Below, in pieces: positions 19,786 to 28,604 of a stretch of DNA of 40,000 nt. Within the stretch, counting starts at the first letter, position 1; every line of letters begins with the position of its first letter. The notes beneath the pieces were generated by a model. It was given only the letters and a program-made list of their open reading frames with translations. It made no database searches and was not told where the DNA came from. Origin of the DNA: Prorocentrum cordatum (Eukaryota > Sar > Dinophyceae > Prorocentrales > Prorocentraceae); the NCBI GenBank assembly GCA_963575745.1, contig CAUYUJ010014553.1:311272-351271 (forward strand), written 5' to 3'. A program made the translations under genes and the position numbers.

Positions 19786-20370
19786 CACAGGTTTCCCATC
19801 GAATTTCTGGCATGTGGCAAACCCCTTGGGTTTTTCGACCCTGACCCCGCCGGTCTGCTTGAGGGGTGCCGCCGAATTCAGAAATGCGGCAAATCCAATT
19901 GGTTTTTCGACCCTGACTCCGCCGATCTGCGTGAGGGGTGCCACCGAATTTCAGAAATGTGGCAAATTCCATGGGTTCTTCGATCCTGACTCCGCCGATA
20001 TGCGTGAGGGGTGCCACCGAATTTCAGAAATGTGGCAAATCCCATTGGCTTTTGGACTCTGACCCCGCCGATCTGCGCGAGGGGTGCCGCCGAATTTCAA
20101 AAATGTGGCAAATCCAATTAGTTTTTCGACCCTGACTCCGCCGATCTGTGTGAGGGGTGCCGCCGAATTTCAAAAATGTGGCAAACCCAATTGTTTTTTT
20201 CGACGCTGACCCCGCCGGTCTGCGTGAGGGGTGCCGCCGAATTTTGAAATGTGGCAAATCCAATGGGTTTTTCGACCCTGACCCCGCCGATCTGCGTGAG
20301 GGGTGCCGCCAAATCCCATTGTTTTTTCGACCCTGACCCCGCCGATCTGCGTGAGGGGTGTCAATTTCGA
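19786..20370 (+). repeat. Satellite of about eight 73-bp units
   Basis: Each unit contains GGCAAATCC, TTTTTCGACCCTGACYCCGC, GATCTGCGTGAGGGGTGCC and GCCGAATTTCARAAATGTG. Starts of GATCTGCG lie at about 19924, 19997, 20070 and 20143, exactly 73 bp apart. Later units lose short segments. It sits inside composite unit 2, between blocks A and B. Confidence 0.92.
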
Positions 20371-21090
20371 CCCCCCCCAGAAATTGTGATAACCCTCCCA
20401 TGATACGCTGAATTTGCTAGTTTTTGGCTTCCCCCCGCGCGGTCTACAACAAGGAACAGTAAGCAGCATGAAGCAATATTGTAACAGTGGAAACTGGAAA
20501 GTGGAACTGTAGCAGGGAACAGCAATCGCCCTACAGCCTGGTGGCCCCACAAGGGGGCCGGTGGATTTCGCATGCGCGCTCTCGCACGGGACCTCCTCAT
20601 AATGAACGCAGGGATCGCGCTCGCGTGGGTCTTCCTCGCAATTTATTCAGGCGTCGCGCCGCCAACCCTTAGGAATCACATTGTCGCTCTGGCCGTTCTC
20701 ACGATTTACTTGGGAATCGCGCTATCGCTTGAGACTTCCTCGCGATTCATGTTCACGCTTCGGCAACCCTCCTGCTCGACCTGGCCGAGTGGGCCCGCCT
20801 TCCCGACCCGCCCATCAGGGTCTACCCGCCCGATCTGCCCGCCACGTGTTTCCTGGTTCTAGCCCCCCATCCTGCTAATCTCTTTCGTGCCCCATCCTTC
20901 TCCCTCCCCCTTCCGTCCGTCCTCTCTTCCCCTGGTTTAGGGGCTGCGCCAATTACACGCGGCAGGTAGGGAAGATATACCCCCAAGGGGGGTACGATTG
21001 AAGATGAGGGCGGGTACCGAGGGTTTGGGATATCCGTGATGACTGGCATGCGAGCAGGCACGAGCAATCAGTCTGAAACTGATTGGTGCT
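20371..21090 (+). repeat. Composite unit 2: spacer, blocks B, D and E
   Basis: After about 180 bp of unique DNA come block B (GCGCTCTCGCACGGGACCTC and related units, 20570-20760), block D (CGCTTCGGCAACCCTCCTGC and GGGCCCGCCTTCCCGACCCG) and block E (TACCCCCAAGGGGGGTA, GGGCGGGTACCGAGGGTTTG), ending CAGTCTGAAACTGATTG before (TTG)n. Confidence 0.8.
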
Positions 21091-21120
21091 GTTGCTGTTG
21101 TTGTAATTGTTGGTGTAATT

Positions 21121-21185
<65 letters not shown>

Positions 21186-21367
21186 GTGGCTGTTGTTGCT
21201 GTTGTTGGCGTTGTCTGTCGTCTCTTGTCGTTGTTGTGGCGATGGTGGTTGTTGTTGTTACTGCTGCTGTGGTTGTGGTTGTGGTTGTGGTTGTGGTTGT
21301 GGTTGTGGTTGTGGTTGTGGTTGTGGTTGTGGTTGTGGTTGTGGTTGTTGTTGTTGTTGTTGTTGAA
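21091..21367 (+). repeat. (TTG)n then (GTG GTT)n array
   Basis: Pure TTG at 21123-21186, a mixed middle, then about 15 units of TGTGGT to 21345 and a short TTG end. Confidence 0.95.
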
Positions 21368-22123
21368 CATTATTTCTTCTTAAGAATAATTATTGTTGGG
21401 ACCCCTGGTGCGCGCCCCCCCGCCGCGCCTAGGCCGCAGCCACATTTTCATCATTTTCGTGAGGAAGCCTCAGGCAAAACGATGTGATCCAGATCCGGTT
21501 GTTTTGTTCCCCCCCGCTTTCCCTTGCAAAAAACACTATAAAATGACATTTCTTGTTCTAACATAACCAAACTTCAAGAATCCCTTGCAAAAAATAAGGT
21601 AAAGTGGACATTCGCGCGCGCAAGACGAAATCCTTCCAAAACCTTAGTGTTCGTAGCGATTTTAACATAAAAACATCAAAAAACCAATGGTTTTTCAACA
21701 AAAAATGTCAAAATTTCATCCCGCGCGCTCTTGCGGATTCGTAGGAAACCCAACACTTTTTAAACATTTCTGTCAAACGGGCTTTTGCGAGCAACTTTTT
21801 CGAACTTCTGCAACAACGGTTGCGCACCTGCCAGGGCCATCATCCCTGTCAAATAATACCATGCGGGACACATTCGTTTTTTCTTCGCGCGCGCACGCCG
21901 TCGTCGTCGGCCGCGGGGCCCTGAATAGTAGCCACGGTCGTCCGCATGCCACGAAGTGAAGTGTCCGAACGTCATAGGGCGGGAAGCTGGGTGTGGGTGG
22001 TGGCGAAGAGTCGTTTGGAAATTTGGTAGAGCTTGAACCGGCCCCCCCACAAAGTGGGGGTATTGCCCGCCTCCTATGAAAACCCTGGCACTGGTGAGAA
22101 CGGAGTGTCCCCACGTGCTAGTA
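21368..22123. other. Truncated block A, then an AT-richer island without a gene
   Basis: AACATTATTTCTTCTTAAGA and ATTATTGTTGGGACCCC form the start of a block A that stops at about 21420. The rest is unusually AT-rich for the window and holds the direct repeat CCCTTGCAAAAAA (near 21530 and 21590). ORFs of 90-113 aa lack motifs. Confidence 0.5.
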
Positions 22124-22186
<63 letters not shown>

Positions 22187-22187
22187 G
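22124..22187 (+). repeat. (TTG)n array
   Basis: About 21 uninterrupted TTG triplets in front of composite unit 4. Confidence 0.95.
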
Positions 22188-22636
22188 AACTCTCATTTCT
22201 GAAGGATAATTATTGTTGATCCCCCCACCGGTGCATATTGTTTTTCTCAATCAAAGTGTGCCCCTCGACGCTGGCACCCTGTGTTTTGTATCAGGGAAAG
22301 TCTTGAGGCTCAAACTGAGCCCCTGGCCCCCGGGTTACAACAACAACGGCTCCCGCCTGAGATTTCCGTACAATTTAGCCAGGACCCCCGCTCGCATTTT
22401 ATTCAGGAATGGCGTTCTCGCTTGGGACCTCCTTACAATTTATTCAGGAATCGCTCTCCTGGCGCTCTGGAGACGCGCTCTCGCTGGAGACTTGCTTGCA
22501 ATCTACTGAAGAATAGCGCCCTTGCGTTAGAATTGCATGTAATTTACTTAATTGCCGCACTCCCGACAACCAGGCACCCAGGAGTCGCGCTCACGCTTAG
22601 GATTCCCTCACACAAATTACATAGGAATCGGGATCT
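22188..22636 (+). repeat. Composite unit 4: blocks A and B
   Basis: Block A has TTCTGAAGGATAATTATTGT, ATCCCCCCACCGGTGCATA, GTCTTGAGGCTCAAACTGAG and ACAACAACGGCTCCCGCC. Block B has several units of about 40 bp with CAGGAATCGCGCTCTCGC- or TTGGGACCTCCTTACAATTT-like cores, reaching GAATCGGGATCTCGC. Confidence 0.8.
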
Positions 22637-23290
22637 CGCTGCCCTTCGTGGCCCCGTTGCAGCCCTTCGTGGCCCCCTCGCTTTGTTTCGTGGCCCCGTT
22701 GCAGCCCTTCGTGGCCCCCTCGCTGCCCTTCGTGGCCCCGTTGCAGCCCCTCGTGGCCCCGTTGCAGCCCTTCGTGGCCCCCTCGCTGCCCTTCGTTGCC
22801 CCGTTGCATCCCTTCATGGCCCCCTCGCTGCCCTTCGTGGCCCCATACATGTATGCCCTTCGTGGCCCCCGCTCGTTCGCGCCCGTGGTGGCCCCATATG
22901 CATGCCCTTCGTGGCCCCGCTGTCGCCCTTCGTGGCCCCCTCGCTGCCCTTCGTGGCCCCGTTGCTGCCCTCAGTGGCCCCGTCCTTGCCCTCCGCGGCC
23001 CAGTATACGTATGCCCTTCGTGGCCCCCGCTCGTTCGCGCCCATTGTGGCCCCATGTGCATGACCTTCGTGGCCCCGCTGACGCCCTTTGTGGCCCCCTC
23101 ACCGTCCTACGTGGCCCAGTTGCTACCCTCAGTGGACCCATCGTTGCCTTCTGTGGCCCCGCATTATCTGCGCTTCGTGGCCCCCGCTCGTTCGCGCCCT
23201 TCGTGGCCCCATTCGCATTCCCTTCGTGTCCCCGCTGTCGCCCTGCGTGGCCTACTCCGTGTCCTTGTGGCCCTGCTGTCGTTCTCTCTC
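22637..23290 (+). repeat. 21-bp minisatellite (GCCCTTCGTGGCCCCGTTGCA), array 1
   Basis: GCCCTTCGTGGCCCC is followed alternately by GTTGCA and CTCGCT, giving a 21-bp period. Longer higher-order units of about 150-180 bp are marked by ATACATGTATGCCCTTCGTG, CGCTCGTTCGCGCCC and CCCATATGCATGCCC. Because 21 is divisible by three, every frame stays open for hundreds of codons; these 7-residue repeat ORFs are not taken as genes. Confidence 0.93.
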
Positions 23291-23621
23291 GCTCTCGCTT
23301 TCGTTCGTCGTCGTCGTCGCCAGCGTCGTCGTCGCCGTCGTCGTCGTCGACGTCGTCGTTGTCGTCGTCGTCGTCGTCGTGGTCGGTCCCCTGTCCGTCC
23401 CTCTTGGGGTCGGGTCGACGGTCCGCGGCCGCCCCGCCGATCAGCGCTGCCGCTGGTCAGGCCGACGGTCCGCGGCCGCCCCGTCGCTTGCCGGTGCCCG
23501 GCCTGCAGGGAAGAAAGGTCTACCCCCCCAAAGGGGTTCGATCGAAGACGAAGGTATCGAGGGTTTGGGAAATACGCGCTATTGGACACTCGAGCAGATA
23601 AGGGCGAATAGTCTTAAAATG
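23291..23621 (+). repeat. (GTC)n patch and block E of composite unit 4
   Basis: CGTCGTCGTC repeats at about 23305-23385, then GC-rich sequence with GGCCGACGGTCCGCGGCCGC-like direct repeats (23412, 23460). Block E follows with CCCCCCAAAGGGGTTCGATC, GAAGACGAAGGTATCGAGGG and AGCAGATAAGGGCGAATAGT. Confidence 0.75.
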
Positions 23622-24214
23622 ATTGTTGCTGTTGTTGCTGTTGTTGTATTCTGATTTCTGAAGAATTACTATTGTTGATCCCCCCGCCGGGTGCATATTT
23701 TATTTTTCGATTGACGTGCCCCTCCCGGGGCTCGCACCTGGGTTTTTTTAACCAGGGAAAGTCTTGAGGGTCAAACCGTGTCGTTGGCCCCAGGTTTACA
23801 ACAACAACGGCTCCCGCCTGATACGTCCTAACAATTTATTCAAGAATCGCGCTCTCGCTTAGGACTTCTGACAATTTACCACCGAACTGCGCCTCCCGCC
23901 TGATATTTCCTGACAATTTATTGCAGAATGCGTTCTCACTTGGGGTTTCCTCGCAACTTACCATCGAACCGCTTCGATTCATATTTCTTCATAATCTACT
24001 CAGATGCCAGTCCTCGACACTCAGGAAGCGCGCTCCCGCTACATATTGCCTGGCGGTTCGAACAGGACTCACGCTTCAACGACCCGCCGGCTCGACCCGT
24101 CCGTCGGTGCCTGCCCGCCCGACCAGCCCGTTAATGATTGCAGTCGCTGCTCGCTGCCTTTCGCCCGCCTTCGATGTCCCTCGCTGCCTGTACTGGTTCC
24201 GCGGTCGCCTTCGC
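23622..24214 (+). repeat. Composite unit 5: short (TTG)n, blocks A, B and D
   Basis: A brief TTG/CTG run precedes block A (TTCTGAAGAATTACTATTGT, ATCCCCCCGCCGGGTGCATA, GTCTTGAGGGTCAAACCG, ACAACAACGGCTCCCGCC), three or more block B units to 24050, and a shortened block D (ACGCTTCAACGACCCGCCGG). Confidence 0.8.
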
Positions 24215-24620
24215 TCGTTGCCCTTCGTGGCCCCGTTGCTGCCCTCAGTGGCCCCGTCGCTGCCTTTTGTGGCCCTGCATTGTATGCCCTTCGTGGCTCC
24301 CGCTCGCTTGCGCCCGTCGTGGCCCCATGTAATACGCATGCCCTTCGTAGCCCCGCTGTCGCCCTTAGTGGCCCCCTCGCAGCCCTTCGTGGCCCCTTTG
24401 CTGCCCTAGTGGCCCCGCTGTCGCCCTTTGTGGCCCCGTATACGAATGCCTTTCGTGGCCCCCGCTCGCTCGCGCCCGTCGTGGCCCCATATGCATGCCC
24501 TTCGTGGCCCCGCTGTCGCCCTTTGTGCCCCCCTCGCTGCTCTTCGTGGCCCGGGTACTGCCCTCAGCGGCCCCGTCGCTGCCCGCTGTGGCCTCGGATT
24601 TGATGCCCTTCGTGGCCCAT
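24215..24620 (+). repeat. 21-bp minisatellite, array 2
   Basis: Same GCCCTTCGTGGCCCC core and the same higher-order landmarks (CGCTCGCTTGCGCCC, CATATGCATGCCC) as array 1, with slightly more divergence. Period 21 bp. Confidence 0.92.
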
Positions 24621-25034
24621 GCTGGCTTTTCTCACGATTTACTGGGGAATCGCGCTATCGCTCGAGACTTCTCGCGATTCATGCAGGACCCACGCTTCAG
24701 CAACCCGCCTGCTCGACCTCGTCGCCTGGGCCCGCCTTCCCGACCTGCCCGCTGTGGGTCTGCCCACCCGATCTGCCCGTCTTGTTCTACCACTTGTTTT
24801 CTGCTCCTTGCCCACCTCCTGCTAATTTCTCTCGTGCTCCATTCTTCTCCCTCCCCCTTCCACCCGTCCTCTCCTCCCTTGTTTTAGGGGCTGCACTAAA
24901 TACACGTGGCAGGTAAGGAAGATACACCCCCAAGGGGGTACGATCGAAGACGACGAGGGCGGGTACCGAGGGTTTGGGATATACGTATTGATTGGCACGT
25001 GAGCAGATAGGAGCGATCAGTCTTAAACTGATTG
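24621..25034 (+). repeat. Second B, D and E set of composite unit 5
   Basis: GGGGAATCGCGCTATCGCTC (B), CACGCTTCAGCAACCCGCC and GGGCCCGCCTTCCCGACC (D), then CACCCCCAAGGGGGTACGATC, GGGCGGGTACCGAGGGTTTG and AGCAGATAGGAGCGATCAGT (E), ending CTTAAACTGATTG. Confidence 0.8.
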
Positions 25035-25042
25035 TTGTTGTG

Positions 25043-25079
<37 letters not shown>

Positions 25080-25084
25080 TTGTT

Positions 25085-25171
<87 letters not shown>

Positions 25172-26460
25172 CTCGCCGTTGTTGTCGTTTGTTGCTGTGG
25201 TTCTGTGTCGCGCAACACAACGTCATTTCAAGGGCAGACGCGCACGCCATCACACAAGAACGCATATTGCACCACATAGATGCGCCAGGGTGATTGTACC
25301 ACGTACATTGAGCACCACGTATTTTGCACCAGAGATTGCACCACGTAGACTGCACCACGTATGTACCAACACATGCATTGCACGATTTAGGTTGCACCAC
25401 GTCGACTGCGCCCCACAAGTTGTGCACCTCATATTGCTAGACAAAGTATCGCATGTGTGAGAGGCGAGAATTACCAGATCCCTGGTTTCTGATTCCTCGG
25501 AGGGGTGCGCGATCCCTGTTGGAAAGGGCGGTTCCAGTACAACTCATCACATGATCTGGCGGCGAGGGCAGCGTGATTCCTGGTTTCTGATCCCTAGAAT
25601 GGAACGCGACCCCTGTTGGAACGCGCGCGCTCCTTCAATCCACGCGACCCACATTTTTTTGTCGGAAGGGGGAAGGGGCGGGCACGTGGATTGAAAGGAA
25701 CGCGCGCGTTCTGACAGGGACACCAGTGATCAGGCTGCTCTCGCCGCCTGGGCATGTGATGATTTGTACTGGAACCACCCGTTCCGACAGAGATCGCGTT
25801 GCATTGCGGGGAGCAGAAACCAGGGATCAGGCTTTCTCGGCCCCCCCAGTCATGTGATGCTTAGGCCAGCAATCTAGGAGGTGCACAATTTGTGGGGCGC
25901 AGTCGACATGGTGCAACCGAAATGGTGCCATGCATGTTTTGGTACATATGTGGTGCAATCTACGTGGTGCATTCTATGTGCTTCAAATAATGTGGTGCGC
26001 CATTTACGTGGTACATCACTCTGGTGTAATCTATGCGGTGCAATGTGTGTTTTGTTTGATGGCGTGTGCGTCTACCCTTGAAATGACGTGCCATTGCGCG
26101 ATAAAGAATTGCAGCAACAAAATACAAAAGCGACGGTAACAACAGCAGCAACAACACCAACACACCACCAACAATATCAACGACAACAACAGCCAAAAGC
26201 AGCCAACAACGACCAACAGCATCAGCAACAACAATAACCAACAACGACCAACCAATCACAACAGCCCACAACAACCCACAACAACAGCCAACAACAGCCA
26301 ACAACAGCCAACAACAGCCAATAACCAAAAATCACAACACCAACAACAGCAGCAACAACAGCCGCAGCAGCAACAACACCTACAACTACAAGTACCACTG
26401 CAACAACAATAACAACAGCCGCAACGATGATAACAGCAGCATTAGCAACAACAACATATG
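25035..26460. repeat. Giant imperfect palindrome flanked by (TTG)n and (CAA)n
   Basis: The left arm (about 25195-25650) and right arm (about 25676-26120) are reverse complements. CGTCATTTCAAGGGCAGACG pairs with CGTCTACCCTTGAAATGACG, CACGTCGACTGCGCCCCACA with TGTGGGGCGCAGTCGACATG, and CTCCTTCAATCCACG with CGTGGATTGAAAGGA. The outer flanks are (TTG/GTC)n on the left (25035-25195) and (CAA)n on the right (26110-26460), so the microsatellite is mirrored too. The non-palindromic centre is only about 25 bp. GGTGCAAT-type motifs repeat within each arm. No ORF is convincing. Confidence 0.9.
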
Positions 26461-26461
26461 T

Positions 26462-26650
26462 TAGCATACCTCAGGAGGCGCCCGAGAGGCCCCCACCAGG
26501 CCCCAAGAAGCCGCCCCCTCCCCCGCGCCGGCATCTCCAGTAGGTTCACCCCTCTCCCGTCCTCCCCCCCACCGTCTTGGCGCCCCCCAAGAAAGCTCCA
26601 AGAGGGTCCGTAGCCTTTTGGTTCAAGCCGTGTCTTGGCTCACTTAGGTA
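26462..26650 (-). repeat. Copy III fragment of the dispersed element, inverted
   Basis: GAGGCGCCCGAGAGGCCCCC, CCAAGAAGCCGCCCCCTCCC, GCATCTCCAG and CACCCCTCTCCCG match the reverse complement of 17275-17385, and CCAAGAAAGCTCCAAGAGGG matches 33765-33780. Only this end is present. It touches the (CAA)n arm of the palindrome. Confidence 0.75.
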
Positions 26651-26657
26651 CCCTGCG

Positions 26658-27345
26658 CTACACATCAGACTCGAAAGGATGGCGAGCCTCGCGGGCGTCA
26701 GTCTCCCGGCCATCGGAGGGCAGTTCCCGCGACCAAGGCCGGCGGCAGCTTGGGCAGAAGCATCCAGCGTGGTGCCTGCGCCGAGGCAACCCTCGGCTCC
26801 CATGATGACCCGCGGGCGCCGCAGCGCGGGCAGATGGCTCCATCACTCCGTGCCGCGTCAGCCGCTTGGCGACCCCCCCGCTGGCAGTATCCGTAGGCCC
26901 CTCGGTCTTCGTCGTCCCGAGCCTCCAGCTTCATTGACGTTCAGCCGCCTTCCCGAGACGGAGGAGCTCTTCACGGGGATCTCCAAGCCGCGCCCCGGCA
27001 ACACCGCGTCCGGCTGGTACGCTCCGAACCAGTTCACGCCACCCGAGCTGTTGCCCAGAGCCAGAACGGAGCTGGCCGGCAGCTTGGCAGTGAGCGACCG
27101 CACGACCGACAGCGAGTTGACCTCTGATCCCTCGGAGGATCCCCCGAAGTCCTCCAATGCGGGCATGTGGCTCCATCGGGCCAGCGCGATCGCCAGCGAG
27201 GAGCGGCCCCCCACTTGCCGGGAGTCGCCCGTCCCACCGGCGAGCCCGTCCGGCCAGAGGGCGCGCCGCCCGACCTCGGCGACCGCTCGAGGTCCCCGTG
27301 CTGCGCGGGCCCGAGCTAGCTCGGCGGTGGCCAGGCTCGGAGGAG
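26658..27345 (-). pseudogene. Degenerate gene with zinc-ribbon-like CxxC pairs
   Basis: On the minus strand a possible 3' splice site (TACCTTTTCCTCCTCCGAG, 27341-27359) leads into coding-like sequence, part of a 229-codon ORF that extends further upstream to 27547. It contains SSLAIALARWSHMPALEDF, VVRSLTAKLPASSVLALG and NWFGAYQPDAVLPGRGLEIP. Near 26935 the coding signal moves to another frame: DDEDRGAYGYCQRGG, then AICPRCGARGSSWEPRV. Near 26775 it moves again: HHAGCFCPSCRRPWSREL through ARHPFESDV to a TAG at 26658-26660. CPRC and CPSC about 23 residues apart would form a zinc-ribbon-like pair at the C-terminus. Third positions are GC-rich throughout. An antisense 308-codon ORF (26577-27503, plus) is also open and GC-rich, so strand choice is not beyond doubt. 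Two frame changes imply decay or assembly indels. Confidence 0.4.
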
Positions 27346-27520
27346 GAAAAGGTACCCATACCTCTACCCCACGCCCGTTTTCCCCCTTTCGGGCCTCCTG
27401 GGAGGCCCTCGTTGCCACCGCTGGATTCGCCTCGAAATCTTGGTCAGAACGCGCCCCGGGAGAGGTCTGGGGAGTGGCGGTATCGGTACCCATCGGTCGT
27501 TGAAAGTCGGTATTTCTGGA

Positions 27521-27721
27521 TAGGGGAACAACGAGTGACATAAACATAGAAACTCGGAGGTCCGCGCGGATTTCTCGGATCGGCGCTGGGGCCCCCCGGC
27601 GGCGCCTGTGGTGCCGCCCCTGGCGCGCTCCGCGCGCCAGGGAAGGGGGGGTCCAGCGCCGATCCGAGAAATCCGCGCGGACCGTCGAGTTTTTATGTTT
27701 ATGTGACTTTTTGTTCCCCTA
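27521..27721. mobile_element. 201-bp TIR element with 5-bp target duplication CTGGA
   Basis: The ends TAGGGGAACAA and TTGTTCCCCTA start an inverted repeat of about 70 bp that runs inward through ACATAAACAT and GGTCCGCGCGGATTTCTCGG to GATCGGCGCTGG. CTGGA directly precedes (27516-27520) and follows (27722-27726) the element. The inner palindromes match those of 1050-1193. It has no ORF of its own, so it is a non-autonomous DNA transposon. A related locus at 10975-11012 lacks the insertion. Confidence 0.93.
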
Positions 27722-27726
27722 CTGGA

Positions 27727-28110
27727 GTCCCATATTCCAATCTACTTTAAGCGCCTTCCTACTTCAACGATCGAGTGGCTTCTTCTCTTCCTTCCTCTCC
27801 AGCGGGCGGGCGGAGACCCAATCTGCTTCCAACGCCCTCCTGCTTCATGTCTCTACCTGCTTCGTCCGGGCTCGGAGTTCGCTCAGGCATTGCCGAGGTG
27901 AATGTGGGTGGACGCCTGGGCTGGTTTCGGAAGCGCTTGGAGCACCACCACCCTCGGACCCCGTCGCGGCCAGCGGCCTTGTTGAGCACGCGCCGCTCGG
28001 CTCTGGATCTCCTGCTGCACACCGTCCTTGCTGTGCACGTGGAGACCCGTGCCAAGAAAGACCACACTTGCCCCTGGGGTGCCCTGGGGTATCTTCTTAT
28101 CTCCCCACAG
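27727..28110. other. Unique sequence, possible intron
   Basis: The left part is related to 11010-11125 (GGGCGGGCGGAGACCCAATCTGCTT-type block near 27803). ORFs are present on both strands without motifs. The right end is TATCTTCTTATCTCCCCACAG, shaped like a 3' splice site. Confidence 0.4.
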
Positions 28111-28213
28111 GCGGGGCGGCCCACGCGCCCGCACGCCCCCCGTGCCCAAGCCCACCCCGGCAGCGCCGGGAGGTCGCTGCCGGCAAGGGGCAGCATGCGC
28201 CGAGGGCGACAGG
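28111..28213 (+). CDS. Candidate exon after a strong 3' splice site
   Basis: After TCTTATCTCCCCACAG the frame reads RGGPRARTPPVPKPTPAAP and then GGRCRQGAACAEGDR, with mostly G or C at third positions. A possible GT donor lies at 28214. No family is recognised, and the Pro/Ala/Arg-rich composition may merely reflect G+C content. The segment abuts a transposon-like end at 28217. Confidence 0.25.
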
Positions 28214-28216
28214 GTT

Positions 28217-28300
28217 ATGAGGCGGGCATGGCCCTCTGCAGGGGGAAGATTCAAGAATAGTAAGGCACAGTCTGGAGACGACCTTTTCATTTTTCCCAAC
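28217..28300. mobile_element. Partial copy of the 32331-32492 TIR element
   Basis: TGAGGCGGGCATGGCCCTCTGCAGG, ATTCAAGAATAG and CACAGTCTGGAGACGA match the left half of the complete element at 32331-32492. The right end is missing, replaced by sequence leading into the (ATC)n tract. Confidence 0.6.
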
Positions 28301-28389
28301 CATCCTGTGGTGTTGGGTCCTCATTTTGAAGAGACGTCGCCCCGCGTTCCTTTCCTTCCTTTCCCGCTGCCCCCTCCCTCCTCCCATCT
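28301..28389. repeat. Sequence duplicated on both sides of the 90-bp array, left copy
   Basis: CCCAACCATCCTGTGGTGTTGGGTCCTC and TTTGAAGAGA correspond to CCCAACCCTCCTGCGTTGGGTTCTC and TTTGAATAGA at 29857-29900. Both lead into CTTCC runs. Confidence 0.65.
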
Positions 28390-28391
28390 TT

Positions 28392-28478
<87 letters not shown>

Positions 28479-28604
28479 GTCATCGTCATCGTCATCGTCA
28501 TCATCATCGTCATCGTCATCGTCATCGTCATCGCCATCATCATCAGCATCATCATGGCCGTCATCATCCCATCAGCGTCAGCGTCATCCCATCATCATCA
28601 TCGA
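28390..28604 (+). repeat. (ATC)n array, complement of (GAT)n
   Basis: About 90 bp of pure ATC, then CGTCAT-mixed units to 28560 and scattered ATC to 28604. The strand is opposite to the (GAT)n arrays at 2.2-3.9 and 37.6-40 kb. Confidence 0.95.

Noticed and set aside
22597-23611. ORFs of 154-349 codons with heptad repeats
   Set aside because: They come from the 21-bp minisatellite, whose period is divisible by three; several frames on both strands are open at once.
26577-27503. 308-codon plus-strand ORF as a gene
   Set aside because: The opposite strand gives more protein-like segments and paired CxxC motifs. The ORF also runs through the dispersed-repeat fragment at its start. It is kept as an alternative, not a call.
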